A stretch of DNA of 64,000 nt, from contig CM028893.1 of the NCBI GenBank assembly GCA_016801885.1, positions 12,511,950-12,575,949 of the forward strand. Direction: 5' to 3'. The notes under the pieces are model-generated. The model was not told where the DNA came from. It searched no databases and worked only from the letters and a program-made list of their open reading frames with translations. The position numbers and the translations under genes were made by a program. The stretch is from Toxotes chatareus (Eukaryota; Chordata; Actinopteri; Toxotidae). This document shows, one piece after another, positions 11,001 to 20,362 of this stretch (the stretch's first letter is position 1; every line of letters starts with the position of its first letter).

Positions 11001-14000
11001 GAACAGAAGATGCCTGTAAATGTGTGAGAGCTGTCCACTGCAGCCAAAACAGACGGAGGTAATTTGTGCATGGCCACTGCTCTACTTTTCAGAACAGGAA
11101 ACTGTTGTGTCTTGATTGGTACTCAGTTTAGCTGAGAGCAGATGCATCAGTTCTAGGTGGTCTGGGGAAGCAGCACACAATTATACTGTACAAAGGAAGC
11201 AGAAAATGTCCTTCCTGCTTTACTGATACATCTCCTGTTGGACGTTTCATCGTCGGACGTTTCCCCCTCAGACCTCAATCATGGCTGAAGGTTATGGCGC
11301 AATGCAAACAGGAAAGCGTGGATTTCTTATGACTTAAAAGCAGCCGGTTGTGAACGAGTGCAGAGGGAAGGGCGGAGAGTAAAGTAAAACTCTTTCATGA
11401 GGTAATCTCTCACAGCAAAGCAACAGTGGGAGAAAATGTCATTGTGAGGAAAATATCTCAGTGCTGGTGAGTCCAGCTTTATTTCCTGTCATCATAACCA
11501 GTAAGCTTACAGTTAATGCTGTTTCCATACAGTTTCCTTCGAGAAAAATATAGAGTTTATTCTGTATTTTTTGTTACATCCTATCAGAAACAACAAGAAT
11601 CTTCTCTTAATGTGACTCTTCAGTGAGTTCACTTATATAAAGTCCCACGTAGGAATCTGATTAAATAAATATGCATTTTCCTCTAGAGGATCATTTGGTC
11701 TGCAGCTTTACATACAGAAACAATCTATCCCACGGGGTTTATGCACTAATGCCATGACTTAGCATAGAGCTGCATTTACAGCAGGGTCAGAGGACATTAG
11801 GCTAATGATAAGCTCAGATAACTTGCACTTGGGTGCAAGTATGTTTATGTGTGTGTGCATGTGTGTGTGTGTGTGTGGTTGTACGTGTTAAGACACAGAA
11901 GCCCTCCTGGGTCTTAAAGGGCACGAAACTACATCAACAGAAGCCGGAAGTCAGACAGGCAGAGGGAGGGCCGAGAGAAAAGTTTTAAAAGTCATCCGAT
12001 CCCTCAACACTTTCCTCAGAGGGAGGCACTATGTTCTCCCCAGAACACACACACACACACACACAGAAACGACAAACTCATTACTTCAGGCTGCTATACC
12101 GCTGAAAAGATTGCTCTAACGAGGGAAAACGGGGAAGGGAAGGGAAACCGAGTGATCAGGGAGACTTCAAACAGGACAAAAAGGAAATTATAGTTACGTT
12201 CATTTTTTTCCCCCCATCTGCTGTGAAGATCATGTTAAATGATCAAAAGCTCCAGAACCACCACTCAGCTGACCTTGTGGTGAGATAATTACGAAAAGTG
12301 CTGTTTCCAAGATTAAAAATTTACTTTAAAGGTCGACTTTTAAGGCAAAGTGAATGAAAAGCCTTTCACCTTCAAGAAAGTGGAAAATTGAGAAAACAGT
12401 TCCGCTGATGAACATCATAACATCATATGACTGAAAGCTCCAGAACAGCTACTAAATGGACCTGAGGAAAACGGAGGATTTTTGTTTTTCTTTTAGCAGG
12501 GAAGGTTTTACGCTATTTCCTATACAATCCTGAGAAAAATGTGAAGCCTGTCACTTTTTTATTTAGCTTCTTTACTCTCTGACTCACTGCATTAGTTATT
12601 CAACCAAAACCCATAGTGACACTGTGGTCAACAGTATATTTGGTTTCATGTAGTCATTTCCGCAGGTAATATCTCCTGGCCTAATAGTTACCATACATTT
12701 TCAGATGACATAGTTCGTTAATTTGCTCACCATTGTCTTTGCTACTGATAAAGACGAATATAAAAAGTTGCTGCAGTCACCTCTGAGGATTAGGATACTA
12801 TGTGATGCAAATCACTTCCAACTCCAAGCCGCCAGACGCTCTGAGCGTCAACACACTGCCAGTGTTTCAGAAAAGTCAGTATTTGCTGGTAGGACGTTTG
12901 CAGAAACTGCCGGGGGATGCCTAAAAGTCATTAAACTTAATAGCAGTCATCAATCTGGCGACTCTCTGTGTGGGCCTATGGGGAATGGACAAATTAACGA
13001 GAACACCGCACAGTGAAATGAAATCCAATACAACAACACCACAAATCCAGCCTCTGAAACGACCACGTTCATGCAAATCCGGCCATTGTTGATTTAGTGT
13101 AAACAACAGGATTATGCTCCTGAGTAGAATGTTATTTTGTGATTAGGACTCTGTAGCTGTTTCTGTGCTGGATAAAACCGCATTTTATCAACATGAAGCT
13201 ACATGGAGTCATGCACTCTGACCTATAGATATGGTCCAGACAGCGGCGATCTTCATCATGGCTTTGGTTCTGGAGTTGAAGCGGCTGTGCTCTATGGGGT
13301 TGCGGATGGCGACGTATCGATCCAGGGAGATGGCACACAGGTGCATGATGGAGGCAGTGGAGAACAACACGTCCAGGTAGATCCAGATTGGACACAGAGC
13401 TCTGGGCAGAGGCCAGTCGTAGTCTTGAGGAACGCAGAGAGAGCAGTGGAAAAGAAAGCATCTGTGAGTATTATGCAATCCTGGCAGTTTACTATCAGCT
13501 TTACCTTTTCTTTTTTTTCACCCGCAATTGATACTGTTGACTTTGAAAGCAGCAATGTAAATATGTTCAACCTGTTCTGAGGGTCTGGCTGAGTGAATGT
13601 CATCAGGGTCAGCAGACTATAAAGGCTTAAGATGAAGCACGGAGAGCTTGACTAAACTTTAATTAACTAGAGTACATCAAAGCACAAGGACAGCACACCT
13701 TATAGGCACTAAACTCACCACGTCCCAGGAGGAATCAGGGTAAGGCGATGGTTTGATTACTGCATTTACACAGTTTACAAGTCTGTTGATCTATGAAAAA
13801 GTTTTCCTGTGTCTGTTGTATGGATGTTGCTGTTTTGTGGTGAAGCTTGTTCTGTGAAAGACTTGAGGTTTGATGTATCCTGCTGATTCTTAGATTAAAA
13901 AGAAAAGAGCTGACAAGATAATGAAAAAGATATGACAAAAGAGAAAGATGAATAACAATGTTCATTGTACTATGGGAGTCGTTATATGAGGCTGTTCATT

Positions 14001-15254
14001 TTGCATCTGTAAAATATTGAATGTAGCTTTTACTAAACTAAATTTGCATTTTTAAAAGTACGAGATTTGTCCTTATGCATTCGTATGGAAATACTTGAGG
14101 TCATATGTGTCAAATAATCATCAAATACTTTGTCCCGGGCTCTCACACCACTTTATTTATCAGGCCACATTTTGATCCAGCAGGACTCAAGTTGACTTGG
14201 CTTGTAAATCAGAGAGAGAGCCTTTTTGGACTGAAATATTGTCCATTTAATAAACAAGAAACAAATTTCAGTGCACTGCCTGGGACGACTGCACAGCAGC
14301 TGAAAAAAACTGGCAGAAATACAACTAGAAGCATTTTGGCGGAGAGCAGCTGAGAAAGAATTAAATCAGCAGGTTAACCTTTGCGTAAACTGGGCTAAAT
14401 TAATTAGCTTGATTGGTGGTGTTGGCTACTTTAAAATGATATCCTGGCACTATTTTACCCACCAGCAGCAGATCTACACTGGGGAGAAGAACATATTTAG
14501 GCATGTGGCTGCTAAGGAAATTCAAAGAATGAGCCAAAAGTCAAGTACAATTACCCAAAATCTGAATAAACAGCTCTGGACATCAATGCACCCTTTTATA
14601 CGCCCACACTCAGTGTCACAGCAGGAATCAAGTTGATTAACTTTGTCTCTTTATCACTCTGGTCCATTTTTTTGTCATTCTCATCTCAGTAGTGTCTGAA
14701 AATCAAGCCCATGTCTCCAAATTGCAGGTAACTGCAAGAACAGAAGTGAAAAGATTAAAAAATGGCTCAAAGCACGCAATCATTTTGTAAAGGAGGATCT
14801 TCTGAAACAGATCTTTTCTTGTTTCCAAGAGATGTTTCCCCTAAAGGTTGTCCTGTCCAGAGTGATAAAAGAATGAAATGTAATATGCAGCTGGAGAAGT
14901 ATCAGAGGAACCCGATCGTGCTTCTGTGCACCTCGGCTCTGTTTTATTTCCAGCTGCGTCAGCTTTCTAAAGAGGACAGATACTGCAAAGTCTGTCTCTG
15001 TGTCTTTCTGCGCCTGCAGCTATTTATATGAGCATTCTTTCCTTCACAGAGGACAAGACCTGCGGCCAGAGACACACACACACACACAGCCACAAACACA
15101 CACAAACGCTCCTTAATTTCGTCTCTGATTCGTAGGACAAGCAGCACGTATGTGATGCATGTGGAGTGAATCATGCGCTTGTTTGTGTGTGTCCTGAGTG
15201 GGAGGCAGCTTGCATAACTTTTCAGAGGTCAAACACTTATTGGGGGCACTGCAT

Positions 15255-15291
<37 letters not shown>

Positions 15292-16507
15292 GGTGTTACT
15301 CAGCTGGCTAGCGGGTGCGCTGGATTTTCTGGTAAATACACTGAGAGACTCAAATCTACTCTGAGTGCTACAGCTAAACACTGTTCAGAAAATACTTTAC
15401 TCTCAACAAAAGCATTTTGCATTTTAAGATCATTTTGTTTCGTAGTTCTGCATCAGCTCATGTGTGTACGTTTCTGTACATGTGTTGAGTCAGCGAGTGT
15501 GTGTTCCCTACCTGGGATCCATGCACAGAGATAGCCTTCAGCCATAACTCTGATTGAGTTGGCCTTCAAGGTCATACTTTTAGGCTCTATCTTCTTGTGG
15601 CTGAGCATGTGTGTGTGTGTGTGTGATCTACTTCTGCTCTAATTGAGTCTGTATGATCTCATCTCCTCGTTTGCCCCTTTTCCTTCTTCTCATTTTCTTC
15701 CTTGTTTATCCATCCTGCCCTATCTTCTGTTACGCTTTTATTCCTGTACCTGTCAAATTTATATTCATAACATGCGTTTGTTTATGTGTTTACTTTGTGT
15801 GTGAAGGTGAGATTGGAGGTGAGACATGCTGTGTTGTTCCTTTTTTTGTTTACGTCACACCTGCAAATACGAACAAATTCCTCACTTCATATATTATCAG
15901 TGTTTTATTATCACTTGTTCGCTTTATCAGCAGGCGAACGAGGAGCCAAGTGAGGAGACAAGCCAAATGAATATAATTACACTAATTTGAACTGTTACCA
16001 TATTTAACTCCCTTTATTGCCAAGATCACATTTGGAGTGAGATGTCAGATTAGTGCTGAAGAGTAAAGTGGGTTTGGAAAGTTGAGGTATTATCTGTTTA
16101 AAGCAAATTTTCCAGACACGTTTTTACTGGTGATTAACCTGAAATTTCTCCCGTTCCTTAGTTTGTCAGAGAACAGTGCTGCAGTACAGCAAAGGGAAAT
16201 ACCACTCTGCTCATTATGCAGGACTCAGAATGAGTTAGCAGTTGGATTTTACAAACAAAAATTCACCATTTAAGAAGCAGAATATTTTAGAACCTAACAC
16301 CCTGCCCAGTGCTCTCTCTAGATTTTTGTTATAATAAAAATATGCATTCAAAATTAGGCCACAAATTAATTGTAGCTTACTACATTACCCACAGTTCAGA
16401 CCGTGGACAGTTTGGTCAGAGAGGTAGCCTCAAGCTGATAAGGAGGGGTATGAGAAAGAATCAGAAAATATTACCATAGTAAAAAGTGACCATGAGCTTC
16501 TCCTTGT

Positions 16508-16552
<45 letters not shown>

Positions 16553-17145
16553 CATCTCTGTGTTTCTTTTGCAGGACCTTTACCCAGTCTTGTATAATCT
16601 GACCCTGCCATAAATGCAGCACACGGCCATTTGTCAAACATTTACATGCAACATGAGACACAGTGAGGTTATGTGGATGAGGTCATGTGTGTGTGTGTGT
16701 GTGTGTGTGCACAAGTCTATGGAGAAAAAAGTTGCTAAATTAGCATCCACATCATCTTTTATCATGATTGTCAGTATCATCATAATCATTGTCATCATCA
16801 TTGTTACTGTAATCTGAATGATTCACTGTCGATTTAAACTGTGTGGGAACATTATGTGATGTGTGCGTGTGTTTAAGTGAATGTATGTGTGGGTCTGGTC
16901 TATCATTCAGCCAGCTGTGGGGATCAATGCAGTCAAGTACCAGTATGATGGATAACACATAGCAAGTATAGATCCAGGCTCCATTCAAGTGTGTGTGTGA
17001 GGATCCGTGTGTGTGCGTTCAGAGTTCGTCTGCGGGTGTGTACATAAATGACAGAGACACATTGCTTTTCTGTCTCGATGTGTACGTGCATCTGTTTGTG
17101 AAACAGAGAGAGAAAGAGACAGACATTTTTTTTCCTGTGCATGCA

Positions 17146-17181
<36 letters not shown>

Positions 17182-19736
17182 ATTGATTACCGCAGTGAGC
17201 AATCAGCAGCAGCAGCAGCTTGAACTAACAGACAGGCACAGAGTGAAAAGTGTGTCCATTGACCATACACAAGCCATTAAGCAGCAATCAACCTTCCCTG
17301 TCCTGTTTGGTATTCCTGAAGGATGCGTGACAGCTACAAAGCCGAGGCATCTGGCCGAGTTATTCTGAGGATACAGCAGAGCTTGTTTTAAACTGTCCGT
17401 CGTGAGTCTGACAGTGCCATTGGAGGGCAATGCTCGGTCAGATTCAAGCCCCTGCTGACATCATCGGGGTTATTTTTTCAAACTTTGGAAAACTCCTTCC
17501 CTCCATTTTTGAACTTTTGTATATTGGTAAAATGGAACACACTCTTCTCTCAGACTTAGTTGATCAAAACGTTTTCTCTGACAGGGACAAAATGACCACA
17601 TGTGACACTCCACAAAGTTTCAAGTCCATTGACTAAGAACTTCACTTGAAGACTCAGAAACAAATCTGTTATGGATCAAATCAAATGAATTAGTCAGAAT
17701 ACTTTTAAAAATAGAGCTCTAAAAGTCTGCAGAAATGTCATAAGTGGAAAACTACTGATATATTCAGGAGAAAGTGCTTAGAGTTCTTGGAAGTCAGTGA
17801 TGTGGGGGCTGACAGGGATTATTGTCACTGAAAACTGCAAAGGGCAACGTCTGTTAATCTACAGCTCAGCAAAAGATTTTCTCACTTACTATCAGCCCTG
17901 TGATCAGTTCTGTGATGGTGACATTTAGAGGTACACAGTGAAAAATGCACCTCTCCTGTGTGGTGCTAATGCAGAGACCTGGCTGAAATGTTAGAGGAAG
18001 ACGGCCTTTCTTTAATTCAATGTTTTTACTCAACATTGGAAAAGAAAGTCAATACACAGCCTACGATATAAAACCCGCCATCCTATTAAGCTAATGTGGG
18101 TGTTCATGCAGAATCCTGGCACGGATATTGTAAGCAAGAACAGCAGTTGATAGCTGGTATGATATTGCAATTATCAAGTTGGCTTCCTCCGGCTTTTGAA
18201 TCAGTCACAAAATAACAGTGTGCAGTGTCTCAGAGAAGCAATAATCATTTCAATAATTGCAGTGAAAAATGTTCTGAAATAATGACAGGGCGCGTGTCAC
18301 AGTGTTCTGGCAACAGCTGGTGCGTGGGTGGATGCTCAAGATCAGGGGTAGAAATCTGTGATGGTGTAGATTGTTTAAATATTGGGTGACATTTATGGGC
18401 ATATATGTGTCTCTTCAGGATTAGACTGAGAAAAGAGCAAAGAATAAAATCAGTAATTACAAGCACTTACAGCAGGTTGAACCATCTGTTTTCTCATCAT
18501 ACTGAACAGAGAGCTCGCTGGTAAGCCCCTCAGGTAAGTCTGTGCAGGTAAGTGTGTAAAACTAGTTCCTAACATACAACTCAAGCACAGAATGCACGAA
18601 AAGTTGATCGAATGTTTGACGTTGGATGTGGCAAATTTTGTATCTTCTCTACTTCTCTTCAGTAGAAAATAGCACCAGTCAAAACTATTTGAGAGACATA
18701 AAGACACTAGTTCATTCTTGTTTTTAGAACAGGAGACCGTACATGTTAGAAAAGTGGTTCTGGGGGTCACTTAACTTTTCATTGAGTGCTAGTAGCAGAG
18801 GGATTGGCACATAATTTTGGACAGAAATTCAAGGACCCCGGATGATATGTCCTACATACTCTGGTGGTGCTCTCTTCAAGCATCCTCAGGATGAACAGTA
18901 AGTACTTTTCATCTGGTGCTATCATCAGGTCAAACTCTTAATTTGTACTTTGCTTAATAACCAAATACCTGTGAAACTAAATGACATGCCCATCAGCCTC
19001 GGCTGTACTCTCTCTTTAGTGCAAATTAGCATGCCAACACGCTAAGCTAAGATGATGAAAACTGTGCATATTGTAACATCAGCAGGTTAGTCTTTAGGGA
19101 AATACACCGCTGTGCACCATGCACCTCGCAGAGATGCATGGCTGTCGACTTTTAATCTTGTTAAATGTAATTTTTCATTGCTGCTAACTCTGCTAATGTA
19201 ATTATATCCACCTCCAGTATTTGGGGGTTTAGGTAGAAATCTCAGAGGCTGATTCCTCAAATCCTGGACTAATAAGACCAAAACTATCCGAGAGGCTAGA
19301 ACACAGAATGACGTCTCAAATTCTATGTCTCACCATGTTACAAAGCTGTTTTTTGTGACTCACCATAGAGGATGTTGATTAGGGAGACTGGCATGACCAG
19401 GATGCCTACGAGCATATCTGCCACAGCCAGTGACCTCAGGAAGAAGTTGGTGGCATTTTGGAGCTTCTTCTCCAGCGACACCGCCAGGATCACCAGGATG
19501 TTGCCTCCAACCGTCAGTGCGATGATGACGAGTATTAGCAGTGCCGGCCAGTTTTTCTCTTTTTTGTCCTGACCTGTGCTCATGGTTGCAGCATCTCCAC
19601 TTCCAACAGTCCCCCATGGCAGGGTTTGGTTTAGGTCCAGGGAGTTGTTGCTTGGCCAAGACAGCCGACCTCCAACCTCCAGAGAGGAAGTGGTAGTGCT
19701 GAAGCCACCAAGGAGAGCCCTTGCTGGGCTGCCCAT
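5882..19736 (-). CDS. htr2c: 5-hydroxytryptamine receptor 2C (six coding exons, 565 aa)
   Basis: A seven-transmembrane receptor for serotonin; the family couples to Gq and phospholipase C at the plasma membrane of neurons. Coding exons: 19736-19364, 13423-13223, 8192-8029, 7848-7695, 6830-6595, 6451-5882. All introns are GT-AG and all phases join correctly. Visible landmarks: N1.50 at residue 79, D2.50 at 107, disulfide Cys 135 and 214, amine-binding D3.32 at 142, DRY at 159-161, P5.50 at 233, E6.30 at 371, WCPFF from W389, NPLVY at 429-433 and a C-terminal SSV PDZ ligand. RNPIEHSRF in loop 2, FVNN in extracellular loop 2 and Ala at 5.46 point to subtype 2C, not 2A or 2B. Human 2C is 458 residues as I recall; the excess here is mainly in intracellular loop 3 and the tail. 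Which teleost 2C paralogue this is cannot be told from the window. Confidence 0.93.
6595..6830 (-). CDS. htr2c: htr2c coding exon 5: second half of intracellular loop 3
   Basis: 236 nt encoding the rest of Glu298 through Lys376. The acceptor is CTACCACAG and the donor TCCAAG|GTGAGA. It is Ser/Pro/Gly-rich with a GC-rich 3' half, and ends in MMQAIKNERRASK, which matches the conserved membrane-proximal segment before TM6 (E6.30 is residue 371). Phase is 1 in and 0 out. Together with exon 4 it forms a 390-nt, frame-neutral block covering nearly the whole loop. Confidence 0.88.
7695..7848 (-). CDS. htr2c: htr2c coding exon 4: first half of intracellular loop 3
   Basis: 154 nt encoding residues 247-297 and the first base of 298. 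The acceptor is CTCTGCAG and the donor CAAG|GTAAAC. It starts VLQRQA, aligning with VLRRQA of mammalian 2C directly after TM5, then becomes a Pro/Gln/Ser/Thr-rich, low-conservation loop. Phase is 0 in and 1 out, so skipping this exon alone would shift the frame. It is separated from exon 3 by only 180 bp. Confidence 0.85.
7989..8019. repeat. (CA)n microsatellite inside htr2c intron 3
   Basis: About 15 uninterrupted CA units on plus, read as (TG)n on the coding strand, starting at intron position +10 after the exon 3 donor. The intron is 180 bp in total. Confidence 0.95.
8029..8192 (-). CDS. htr2c: htr2c coding exon 3: TM4, extracellular loop 2, TM5
   Basis: 164 nt encoding the rest of Gly192 through Gln246. 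The acceptor is CTCCGTAG and the donor CAG|GTAGAC. It carries the NNS sequon at 211-213 and Cys214 for the loop-2 disulfide. TM5 contains G225, S226, A229 (5.46), F230 and P233. The exon ends exactly after TM5, in phase 0. A long (TG)n tract begins ten bases into the following intron. Confidence 0.92.
10046..10245. repeat. Diverged direct repeat, copy 1
   Basis: Shares ordered blocks with 11231-11395: TCTCCTGTTGGAYGTTT, CTCAGACCTCAATCA, GGATTTCTTATGA, then AAAAGCARCCGGYTGTGAA and a GAGGGAAGG block. The spacing differs through small indels. It is either a local duplication or two insertions of one unnamed repeat. Confidence 0.6.
11231..11395. repeat. Diverged direct repeat, copy 2
   Basis: Second copy of the unit at 10046-10245, same orientation, about 1.18 kb downstream, with the same order of shared blocks. 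Confidence 0.6.
13223..13423 (-). CDS. htr2c: htr2c coding exon 2: extracellular loop 1, TM3, DRY, loop 2, start of TM4
   Basis: 201 nt encoding residues 125-192 (both end codons split). The acceptor is a pyrimidine-rich tract ending CTCAAG; the donor is ATAG|GTCAGA. It contains disulfide Cys135, ligand-contact D142 and S146, DRY 159-161 and the RNPIEHSRF loop. This is the exon that in mammals carries the A-to-I editing sites and the internal alternative donor. Here the three edited codons read ATC, AAC and ATA (residues 164, 166, 168), and the internal donor position reads GATCG-ATACGT. Confidence 0.92.
15256..15290. repeat. (CA)n microsatellite
   Basis: About 17 perfect CA units in the first coding intron of htr2c. 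Confidence 0.95.
16510..16550. repeat. (GT)n microsatellite
   Basis: About 20 perfect GT units in the first coding intron of htr2c; one of the longest in the window. Confidence 0.95.
16686..16708. repeat. (GT)n microsatellite
   Basis: About 11 GT units, 130 bp from the longer tract at 16510; followed by a TCATCATNATTGT-rich simple stretch at about 16756-16810. Confidence 0.9.
17149..17178. repeat. (GT)n microsatellite
   Basis: About 14 perfect GT units; a short (CAG)n-like stretch follows at 17205-17218. Confidence 0.9.
18795..19095. repeat. High-copy teleost interspersed repeat, fragment A
   Basis: The order of blocks matches a repeat I recall from many fish genomes: GGATTGGCACA, then a 'ggatgatatgtcctac..ctctggtg' block, CTATCATCAGGTCAAA, ACCAAATACCTG, AAATGACATGCCCATCAGCC, then AATTAGCATGC and ACACGCTAAGCTAAGATG. 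The region 48893-49085 carries other parts of the same family. Class (SINE or DNA element) not determined. Confidence 0.6.
19364..19736 (-). CDS. htr2c: htr2c coding exon 1: N-terminus, TM1 and TM2
   Basis: Encodes residues 1-124 plus the first base of codon 125. The start ATG (19736-19734) has A at -3 and G at +4, and the frame upstream is closed by a TGA at 19805-19803, so this is the first in-frame ATG of the exon. The extracellular N-terminus has sequons at N30 and N36 but no hydrophobic signal peptide. TM1 runs from about residue 63 to 88 and TM2 from about 98 to 120. Residue 101 is Arg (codon AGG) where related receptors have Met. The exon ends in a TATG|GTGAGT donor, phase 1. Confidence 0.9.
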
Positions 19737-19873
19737 CTTAAAGAGAGAACCTTGTGAAGGTTCAGAGGACTCCTCTGGTTTTAATTCAGAGACATTCACT
19801 GGTCATTGAAGGAGACTTATTTGAAGAGTTTTAAAGTGTGTCCTTCAAAATGGATTCTCAATAAAAACGGGAT
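19737..19873 (-). other. htr2c: htr2c 5' UTR portion of the start-codon exon
   Basis: A strong acceptor (long CCCTCTCC-type pyrimidine tract ending CCCAG) places the start of this exon at 19873, giving 137 nt of leader before the ATG. The acceptor implies at least one further 5' exon upstream, as in mammalian HTR2C, where the leader is split over several exons. A seven-codon upstream ORF lies at 19806-19786. Confidence 0.65.
19786..19806 (-). promoter_or_regulatory. Short upstream ORF in the htr2c leader
   Basis: ATG at 19806 followed by five codons and a TGA (peptide MTSECL), ending about 50 nt upstream of the main ATG. Its frame differs from the receptor frame. Such uORFs often lower translation of the main frame; no direct evidence here. 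Confidence 0.4.
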
Positions 19874-20131
19874 CTGGGAGAGGGGAGAAAACAGGGAGGG
19901 CACAACTTGGGGGATGGGGAATGTCACGGACAGAACAGGGAAGAGGGGATGGGAGGAAGGTGTTGTAAGTTTATATTGTATTCCAGTAAAGTAAGTGTTG
20001 CTAGCTATAAACAGCATCAAATTGTTCATTGAGGGTTGAATCTTCCATTTCTTGCCAATAAATCACTGTTCTCAAGGTACACAATGAGCCAAAACGTCCT
20101 GTTTTGCTTCCGGATGTTTAGTCACATCCAC

Positions 20132-20362
20132 CTGTTGACGTAACTAAGAGTTTCAGAGTCTCTAATTTAGAGCTAAAAACTGGATTGTTCATATCCATGG
20201 CTGGTTCCTGCTGCATCGCCAGCTCTCTGCCAGATAGCTGTAGTTTCAGTATCTGAATATCTTCGCCTGTAAATGTCGTTGGTGTGGTTTGTTGGTTTGG
20301 TGTATCCAGGGTGCTGCATGTGACTTTCCTTCTTTCAGGTCAGAGCTGAGGATCAGGTTGTT
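20132..20362 (-). other. htr2c: Candidate non-coding 5' exon of htr2c
   Basis: A good acceptor on minus (TTTTTTTGTTGTTTT-type tract ending TTCCACAG) starts this segment at 20362, and a CAACAG|GTGGAT donor closes it at 20132, 258 bp upstream of the next acceptor. It contains several ATGs without a long frame. This would fit a leader exon, but only the splice-site look supports it. Confidence 0.3.

Larger units (their letters stand above)
8193..13222 (-). other. htr2c: htr2c intron 2 (5030 bp)
   Basis: Canonical GT-AG intron between the loop-2 exon and the TM4-TM5 exon. It holds A-runs (about 9568-9586), a (GT)n tract near 11850-11877, a (AC)n tract at 12046-12064, and a diverged direct duplication (10046-10245 and 11231-11395). 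It also holds two copies of a short motif block near 12238 and 12424 whose reverse complement recurs at 26 kb. No exon-like open frame with good splice sites was seen on either strand. Confidence 0.7.
13424..19363 (-). other. htr2c: htr2c intron 1 of the coding region (5940 bp)
   Basis: Canonical GT-AG intron between the TM2 and TM3 exons. It holds many CA/GT microsatellites (15074-15088, 15256-15290, 15609-15624, 16510-16550, 16686-16708, 17149-17178), a diverged interspersed repeat at 18795-19095, and otherwise unremarkable sequence. I found no alternative exon with support. Confidence 0.7.

Noticed and set aside
18838..18900. Minus-strand GTATGTAGGACATAT and TTCATCCTG phrases, reminiscent of the miR-448 hairpin hosted by mammalian HTR2C
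   Set aside because: The match is about nine bases, the arms do not pair as a precursor, and the segment sits inside a common fish interspersed repeat that explains the sequence.
19737..19799. Extension of the htr2c frame upstream of 19736 to a GTG at 19799
   Set aside because: There is no ATG in that extension and a TGA closes the frame immediately upstream. The ATG at 19736 has a strong context.
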